DNA of 26,066 bases from Oscillospiraceae bacterium (GTDB taxonomy: Bacteria; Bacillota; Clostridia; Oscillospirales; Acutalibacteraceae): NCBI GenBank assembly GCA_009783605.1, contig WRDE01000002.1:1-26066 (forward strand), in the 5' to 3' direction. A model generated the notes under the pieces. The model did not search any database. It was not told the origin of the DNA and was given only the letters and a program-made list of their open reading frames with translations. Positions 22,367 to 26,066 of the stretch are shown here, piece by piece; the first letter of the stretch is position 1, and the number at the start of each line of letters is the position of its first letter. The translations under genes and the position numbers were made by a program.

Positions 22367-22927
22367 ATGGAGATCTGGGATGTGATGGACGCGGAGGGGC
22401 AGGTTACCGGGCGGACCATCCTGCGCGGCGACCGGCTGCTGGCCGGCCAGTATCATTTGGTGACCCATATCTGGATCGTCAACGCCGCCGGCCATCTGCT
22501 GATCCAGCGCCGCGCCGATTCATTGAAGCTGCTGCCCGGGATTTGGGCGGTGACCAGCGGTTCGGCCGTCACCGGGGAGGATTCGCTGACGGCGGCCCGG
22601 CGGGAGCTGCGGGAGGAGCTGGGTATCGCGGCGGGGAAAGAGGATTTTCACCTGCTGGGGCGGCTGCGGCGGCGTAATTCCTTCTGCGATCTCTGGCTGC
22701 TGCGGAGCGAGATCAAGGTGGAACGCCTGATTCTTCAGGAAAATGAGGTAGCGGAGGCGCGGTGGGTCAGTTTTCAGGATCTGCGCCGGATGGTGGACCA
22801 CGGGCTGTTCCACAATTACGGCAATCTCTATTTCAAAAAAGTGCAGCAATACGTGCAAAAAGCCGTCTCGGGCGGGACGGGGATAAAAAGCGGAAAAACA
22901 AAATATAAAAATGGAAAAAACGCTTGA
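22367..22927 (+). CDS. Nudix hydrolase
   Basis: This 186-aa cytosolic pyrophosphohydrolase-fold protein has a perfect Nudix box at residues 65-87 (G-x5-E-x7-RELREELGI), which binds the catalytic metal. The N-terminal MEIWDVMDAEGQVTGRTI and WIVNAAGHLLIQRRAD are typical of the YfcD/isopentenyl-diphosphate-isomerase-like subgroup, whose substrates are mostly unknown. The ATG at 22367 follows AGGGGG; a longer in-frame start at 22271 would overlap the promoter. The C-terminal ~20 residues are Lys-rich and low in complexity, and the end of the gene contains the promoter of the downstream tRNA-Lys. Confidence 0.9.
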   Translation: MEIWDVMDAEGQVTGRTILRGDRLLAGQYHLVTHIWIVNAAGHLLIQRRADSLKLLPGIWAVTSGSAVTGEDSLTAARRELREELGIAAGKEDFHLLGRLRRRNSFCDLWLLRSEIKVERLILQENEVAEARWVSFQDLRRMVDHGLFHNYGNLYFKKVQQYVQKAVSGGTGIKSGKTKYKNGKNA

Positions 22928-22952
22928 CATACCGGGGAGAATATAGTATAGT
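22924..22952 (+). promoter_or_regulatory. Promoter of tRNA-Lys
   Basis: TTGACA (22924-22929) and TATAGT (22947-22952) are 17 bp apart, about 34 bp before the tRNA. The -35 box overlaps the last codons of the Nudix gene. Confidence 0.75.
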
Positions 22953-22985
22953 GTTTGAGCGCCGCTGAATCCGAGGCGCCGATAA

Positions 22986-23058
22986 GCGCCATTAGCTCAG
23001 TTGGTAGAGCACCTGACTCTTAATCAGGGTGTCCTGGGTTCGAGTCCCCGATGGCGCA
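22986..23058 (+). tRNA. tRNA-Lys (CTT)
   Basis: Full cloverleaf: acceptor GCGCCAT/ATGGCGC, D-arm TTAGCTCAGTTGGTAGAGC, anticodon stem CCTGA/TCAGG with loop CTCTTAA (anticodon CTT at 23019-23021), T-arm with GGTTCGAGTCC. The 3' CCA is not encoded. A GC hairpin (CGGCCC-GGT-GGGCCG) follows at 23063-23077. Confidence 0.97.
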
Positions 23059-23086
23059 CTGCGCGGCCCGGTGGGCCGTGTGCGAT

Positions 23087-23190
23087 TTGAAAATGTAAAA
23101 TTGAAAATTAAGGTATTGTCAATTGCAGCGCACAAAATATATTCACAGCTGTTATCCAGAATAATTTTCAATTTTCAATTTTCAATTAAT
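23087..23190. repeat. Small palindromic element with 7-bp tandem arms
   Basis: Three TGAAAAT-like units at 23088-23111 are mirrored by three ATTTTCA units at 23164-23187. They bound about 50 bp with no coding capacity, and the arms could pair. It lies between two tRNA genes and resembles short mobile palindromic repeats of intergenic regions. Confidence 0.5.
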
Positions 23191-23194
23191 ATCT

Positions 23195-23270
23195 GGCCCG
23201 TTGGTCAAGTGGCCTAAGACTCCGGCCTCTCACGCCGGCAACACGAGTTCGAATCTCGTACGGGTCACCA
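23195..23270 (+). tRNA. tRNA-Glu (CTC)
   Basis: A 76-nt cloverleaf with encoded CCA: acceptor GGCCCGT/ACGGGTC, anticodon stem CCGGC/GCCGG with loop CTCTCAC (anticodon CTC), T-arm ACGAG-TTCGAAT-CTCGT. The last 11 bases before its CCA end recur at 24584-24594. Confidence 0.96.
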
Positions 23271-23347
23271 GCATTCTCCAGTTATTATCTGCCATTGTTG
23301 GGGTGATGGCTGGGAAATTTGTTTAAAACATATTTCGGAGGTATTAC

Positions 23348-24418
23348 ATGGAAAAACGCGGAGATTATTTGTATGGCACACAGGATGAAATAAACGATTA
23401 TCAAACGCAGCAAGGGGCTTCAAACATGGCGGCAGGGGCAATAGCGGGGTTGGCCGGTATCGCCGTTGTTACGGTTGTCATAGTTGCGAGCATTGCGAAA
23501 TCATATCAAGAGATGAAACAAAGAGACCTTGCCTGCGGAGAACAAATTGAACGCTGGCATAATATGTACAGCAATCTATGGGGCGAAAAAAAAGCTGATT
23601 TGGTTCTGAATCGGGCGAAAAAAAAACTAAATTTTAAGACTATTCCGTTAATACTTATTCCGTTTTTTTTCGTGACACTACTTGCAATTATGGTTAACAT
23701 GTCGAGTATACTTGATTCGATACCTGATGGTTTGAAAGATTTTTCAACCTTTACAAATGCTATAGAAACAATAAAAATTTCTGTTATTTATATGCCAATT
23801 CATTCTAAAATTATGATAGGCAGCGTAATTATCTTCCATTTATTATGGATGATGTGGTCTTGTTTCAGTCGATCAGAAAGTATACTGTTAGATAAATATC
23901 ATGCAACGATATATAAAAGCTATCAAAAAATAAAATGTCCGCATTGCGGCAAAAAAGCTTTTGTTTTAAGCTTGGGGCAATGCCGAAAATGTTTTAAATT
24001 TATACGTAAATTATCACCTGCCGATACACAAGCCCTAAGCGAATATGAAATGAAAAATCACTATGATTTAATGACCTTTGAGGGAAACGAGTTTTTTTCT
24101 CAGGAGGTCGGGAGAACATTTAGTTGGATAAAAGGGTTGCCATATTTATTATTTTCTATTCTTGTTCCGCTTTTCTTGCTTGCAGTGTTTGGTTATTTAG
24201 AATTTCTTCTTTGGAGATACGTTGCAGCAAATAAGAGCATAGGAATAGGTTTTTTAGCTCTTTTTTCTCTCCCGTTGTTGTACCCTTTCATAGTGATTCC
24301 AAGCAAAAAAGTAGGCAATCTTTTCAACAAAGCTGTCGGGCGTGATATACAAAAATTTATTTCTTCTGTTAAGACAGAGCTTTTAAAACACAATAGGCCA
24401 ACCGGCAATTGGGAGTAG
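23348..24418 (+). CDS. Multi-pass membrane protein with internal zinc ribbon, unknown function
   Basis: This 356-aa protein was not matched to a named family. It has about five hydrophobic segments (near residues 27-50, 97-117, 155-172, 261-285 and 293-315). A central soluble loop carries a four-Cys zinc ribbon, CPHCGKKAF (Cys197, Cys200) and GQCRKCF (Cys212, Cys215). The ATG follows CGGAGG at 7 bp. Its DNA is clearly AT-richer than the core genes and it sits alone between tRNA-Glu and tRNA-Asn, with a repeat of the tRNA-Glu 3' end downstream. That suggests an acquired accessory gene. No integrase or partner gene is beside it. Confidence 0.75.
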   Translation: MEKRGDYLYGTQDEINDYQTQQGASNMAAGAIAGLAGIAVVTVVIVASIAKSYQEMKQRDLACGEQIERWHNMYSNLWGEKKADLVLNRAKKKLNFKTIPLILIPFFFVTLLAIMVNMSSILDSIPDGLKDFSTFTNAIETIKISVIYMPIHSKIMIGSVIIFHLLWMMWSCFSRSESILLDKYHATIYKSYQKIKCPHCGKKAFVLSLGQCRKCFKFIRKLSPADTQALSEYEMKNHYDLMTFEGNEFFSQEVGRTFSWIKGLPYLLFSILVPLFLLAVFGYLEFLLWRYVAANKSIGIGFLALFSLPLLYPFIVIPSKKVGNLFNKAVGRDIQKFISSVKTELLKHNRPTGNWE

Positions 24419-24583
24419 GATCATTTCATCCAATAAAATTTATCGGCAGAAACATTTTTGAAAGATATATAAAATTATTTAAACACTAAAATGAACCAAA
24501 ATGGATAGTCGTTGGCTCATATATACGAAAAATTTGATTATCTTCAATTTTCCAACCCAAAAAAGGAATGAAGATAGTGACGG

Positions 24584-24594
24584 GTACGGGTCAC
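24584..24594 (+). repeat. 11-bp copy of the tRNA-Glu 3' end (possible attR)
   Basis: GTACGGGTCAC at 24584-24594 repeats 23258-23268 in tRNA-Glu. The pair flanks the 1.3-kb AT-rich segment with the membrane-protein gene. The rest of the gap 24419-24629 is AT-rich and holds no gene I can support. Confidence 0.35.
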
Positions 24595-24629
24595 TCGCTG
24601 CTCACTGGCGTGATCGGCAGCATAAATAA

Positions 24630-24702
24630 TCCTCCTTAGCTCAGTTGGTAGAGCATGCGGCTGTTAACCGCAGGGTCGTTGGTTCAAGTCCAACAGGGGG
24701 AG
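24630..24702 (+). tRNA. tRNA-Asn (GTT)
   Basis: Acceptor TCCTCCT/AGGGGGA (one T-G pair), D-arm TAGCTCAGTTGGTAGAGCA, anticodon stem TGCGG/CCGCA with loop CTGTTAA (anticodon GTT at 24663-24665), T-arm GTTGG-TTCAAGT-CCAAC. The 3' CCA is not encoded. Confidence 0.96.
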
Positions 24703-24713
24703 TTAATAAAAAC

Positions 24714-24753
24714 CACCATCTATTGATAAAAGAAATTTTATTGATAGGTGGTG
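24714..24753 (-). terminator. 18-bp hairpin between tRNA-Asn and the 24782 gene
   Basis: CACCATCTATTGATAAAA pairs with TTTTATTGATAGGTGGTG through a GAAA loop (three G-T pairs). On the minus strand it is followed by TTTTTATTA, so by shape it is a minus-strand terminator although no minus-strand gene is seen just beyond. On the plus strand it lies in the leader of the 24782 gene. Confidence 0.45.
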
Positions 24754-24781
24754 AAGAGAAATTAAGGGAGGAAAAAATCAC

Positions 24782-25447
24782 ATGACAAGTAAAGAAATGG
24801 ATATATCCATGGGTAGAATGTATTTCAATCAAGGCTTTGATCTGTATACACGTAAGGAATATGCAAGTGCAATTGAGTTGATGGAGAAATCTTTATCGTT
24901 TTTTCATAAGCAACCCGCTGGGGAAGTGATTATTGACCTTTTAGGAAGTACAGATATCCTTTGCAAGTGTTTCCTGTTGGGGGCAAGCGATACATCATAT
25001 GTAAGTCGTCTTTCCGGGGTAATAGAGCCATCATCTTTTATACATAAATTCTCTTGGTATTGGAATAAATTGCTATACTTAATCATGGGTTTTGACGAAA
25101 ACGCACGCAGGTCTCCTTGTGAAAAAATTAACGCCTGGATGAAAGAAAACGGTTTTGAAGAATTCAATGTATTTGACGGCATAGAATTTGTGGAGAAATG
25201 CGTTTCAAAGAAAATTGATTTTGTCGAAGAATTCAAAAAAGACAAAAATATGGAATTGCAAAGAATATTGGGGCTGCTTGAACAAACAAATCAAGAAAGA
25301 TTAAAACTCCAAGCTCCTTTAACAAAATCTAACAATGACCTTCCGTCCTGTTCAAAAGGATACTCCGATCCCACCTTCTATACCTGCAGTTTATGTTTTA
25401 TTACAGATTGCAATAAAAGAATGGCACCTTTAATGCCACCGCCTTGA
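24782..25447 (+). CDS. Unrecognised cytosolic protein, TPR-like N-terminus
   Basis: This 221-aa protein is of unknown family. The N-terminus (MGRMYFNQGFDLYTRKEYAS then AIELMEKSLSFF) has the spacing of a TPR helix pair, so it may bind another protein. The middle is helical and charged (ENGFEEFNVFDGIEFVEKCV), and the last ~35 residues are Cys/Pro-rich and may not be native sequence. No signal peptide or membrane segment. AGGGAGG precedes the ATG. AT-rich composition, position right after tRNA-Asn and hairpins on both sides mark it as accessory DNA. The next 140 bp (25448-25586) hold only an imperfect inverted repeat of GCACCCC / GGGGTGTGC. Confidence 0.65.
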   Translation: MTSKEMDISMGRMYFNQGFDLYTRKEYASAIELMEKSLSFFHKQPAGEVIIDLLGSTDILCKCFLLGASDTSYVSRLSGVIEPSSFIHKFSWYWNKLLYLIMGFDENARRSPCEKINAWMKENGFEEFNVFDGIEFVEKCVSKKIDFVEEFKKDKNMELQRILGLLEQTNQERLKLQAPLTKSNNDLPSCSKGYSDPTFYTCSLCFITDCNKRMAPLMPPP

Positions 25448-25586
25448 CGCCTAATTTTTGTCGATTAATTATCAAATTTTAAATTCAACGCGCGAAATGT
25501 ACACTTTTGTTTTCTATTTGCACCCCCCATATGCCAAAAACGCTCTACCGTGTGCAGGGGTGTGCATTTTATCACCGTATGATAGA

Positions 25587-25901
25587 TTAGCCAATAAAAA
25601 GCCACCATCCGCGGATGGTGGTTTTTACTCTTTCAACCATATCATCAATATCAATAGCGGCGACATCACAGGGTTTGTATCCTTTTAGGTATGGCGTTAG
25701 TGACAGCGCCGTCATGGCGGCGGTGATCTGCTGGACCAGCACGGGCGACCGGCGCTTATAGCCGAAATGCTTCAACAGCCGCTGGTTCATACGGTTCAGC
25801 TCGCCTATGGCTTCCCGCTGATGGGGATAGAGGGGCCGGCTGTTTTTGCCCTGTTTCACCCGTATTGTCCCCGTGCTTTTACTTTGTACCGTCATGTCCA
25901 T
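25587..25901 (-). CDS. Small unknown ORF, possibly a truncated gene
   Basis: This encodes a 104-aa protein with start ATG at 25901, behind GGAGGAGG. The segment SRPLYPHQREAIGELNRM resembles the motif found before the first helicase motif of DEAD/SNF2 proteins, but no Walker A follows, so a helicase call is not supported. The last ten or so residues (TTIRGWWLFIG) are encoded by the terminator hairpin, which suggests the original C-terminus was lost or that the true frame ends earlier. It follows the small ORF at 25933-26058 by 31 bp on the same strand, as in a tightly packed mobile-element or phage operon. Confidence 0.5.
   Translation of the reverse strand: MDMTVQSKSTGTIRVKQGKNSRPLYPHQREAIGELNRMNQRLLKHFGYKRRSPVLVQQITAAMTALSLTPYLKGYKPCDVAAIDIDDMVERVKTTIRGWWLFIG
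25596..25626. terminator. Bidirectional terminator hairpin
   Basis: CCACCATCC-GC-GGATGGTGG is flanked by AAAAAG and TTTTT. It can end transcription from both sides. On the minus strand it overlaps the last codons of the ORF at 25587-25901. Confidence 0.8.
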
Positions 25902-25932
25902 TGAAACCTCCTCCCGCGATTTATCAAATTTT

Positions 25933-26058
25933 TTATGGTCTCTTATAAACCTCCACAAATCCCGTTTTATCAACCAAGACATATCCGGCGTCCAAATGCT
26001 TTTGCACCAATTCTTTCGCGATATCCGCCGCCGGGTTTACCACCAAATAATCCGTCAT
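25933..26058 (-). CDS. Small unknown ORF at window edge
   Basis: The frame reads MTDYLVVNPAADIAKELVQK and ends in VDKTGFVEVYKRP, 41 residues. The predicted alpha-then-beta pattern looks protein-like. The frame stays open to the window edge, so the real start may lie beyond 26066; only 8 bases are visible upstream, with no ribosome site. Same strand and close spacing to the next ORF suggest an operon. No family recognised. Confidence 0.45.
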   Translation of the reverse strand: MTDYLVVNPAADIAKELVQKHLDAGYVLVDKTGFVEVYKRP

Positions 26059-26066
26059 CGGATATT

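Noticed and set aside
25529..25570. Relationship between the GCACCCC/GGGGTGTGC inverted repeat here and the GGGGTGCAC/GTGCACCCC palindrome at 7245-7296
   Set aside because: Only the short GC-rich cores look alike; flanks and loops do not align, so a common element cannot be supported.
25602..25901. DEAD/SNF2 helicase call for the small minus-strand ORF
   Set aside because: Only a short PHQREAI-like stretch is present; no Walker A, DEAD box or later motifs.

Overview
The window looks like chromosome of an anaerobic Clostridia, most likely an uncultured Oscillospiraceae/Ruminococcaceae-type bacterium. The signs are a clostridial-type aconitase next to the redox repressor Rex, a secreted dockerin protein, Thr/Pro-rich linkers in surface proteins, DHHW-family proteins, AGGAGG-like ribosome binding sites and moderately high GC with AT-rich patches. 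This is inferred from gene content only; no marker gene fixes the taxon.

Layout. Positions 1-1410 (minus) hold a dead IS4-family transposase gene, broken by a frameshift and by a 156-bp MITE whose removal restores the frame. At 1.6-1.86 kb are a strong promoter, several hairpins, a tRNA-like 3' half and a terminator. At 1.9-7.2 kb is a nucleoside-salvage cluster: deoD (minus), an XRE/TPR-like regulator (plus), deoB (minus) and, divergent from it, deoC-cdd-udp (plus). Together these cleave purine and pyrimidine nucleosides, deaminate cytidine, and take (deoxy)ribose-1-phosphate to ribose-5-phosphate or to glyceraldehyde-3-phosphate plus acetaldehyde.

At 7.3-16.7 kb (all minus) is a cell-surface cluster of two transcription units. 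Each begins with an MBOAT acyltransferase followed by a DHHW/AlgX-like SGNH protein. The first unit ends with a Hanks-type Ser/Thr kinase. The second ends with a lipoprotein that joins a DUF4358-like domain, a repeated Thr/Pro linker, an Ig-like segment and an AlgX-like domain. By analogy with AlgI/AlgJ/AlgX this is probably an O-acylation system for an extracellular or wall polymer; the polymer is unknown.

At 17.0-22.9 kb are a small PH-like membrane protein (minus), aconitase and rex (plus), a secreted dockerin protein (minus) and a Nudix hydrolase (plus). A non-coding element of about 330-380 bp occurs twice here (17538-17914 and 21934-22262), each time just upstream of a minus-strand gene. 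Each copy has a promoter at both ends facing inward, a structured RNA of about 100 nt ending in a terminator on the plus strand, and two tandem hairpins with T-tracts on the minus strand just before the gene's ribosome binding site. This resembles an antisense-RNA-controlled attenuator leader and is the most interesting unexplained structure in the window.

At 22.9-26.07 kb lies an accessory, AT-rich region with tRNA-Lys(CTT), tRNA-Glu(CTC) and tRNA-Asn(GTT), two unrecognised genes, small palindromic repeats, a possible attachment-site duplication of the tRNA-Glu 3' end, and two small minus-strand ORFs at the right edge. No CRISPR array, rRNA gene or replication origin was seen.
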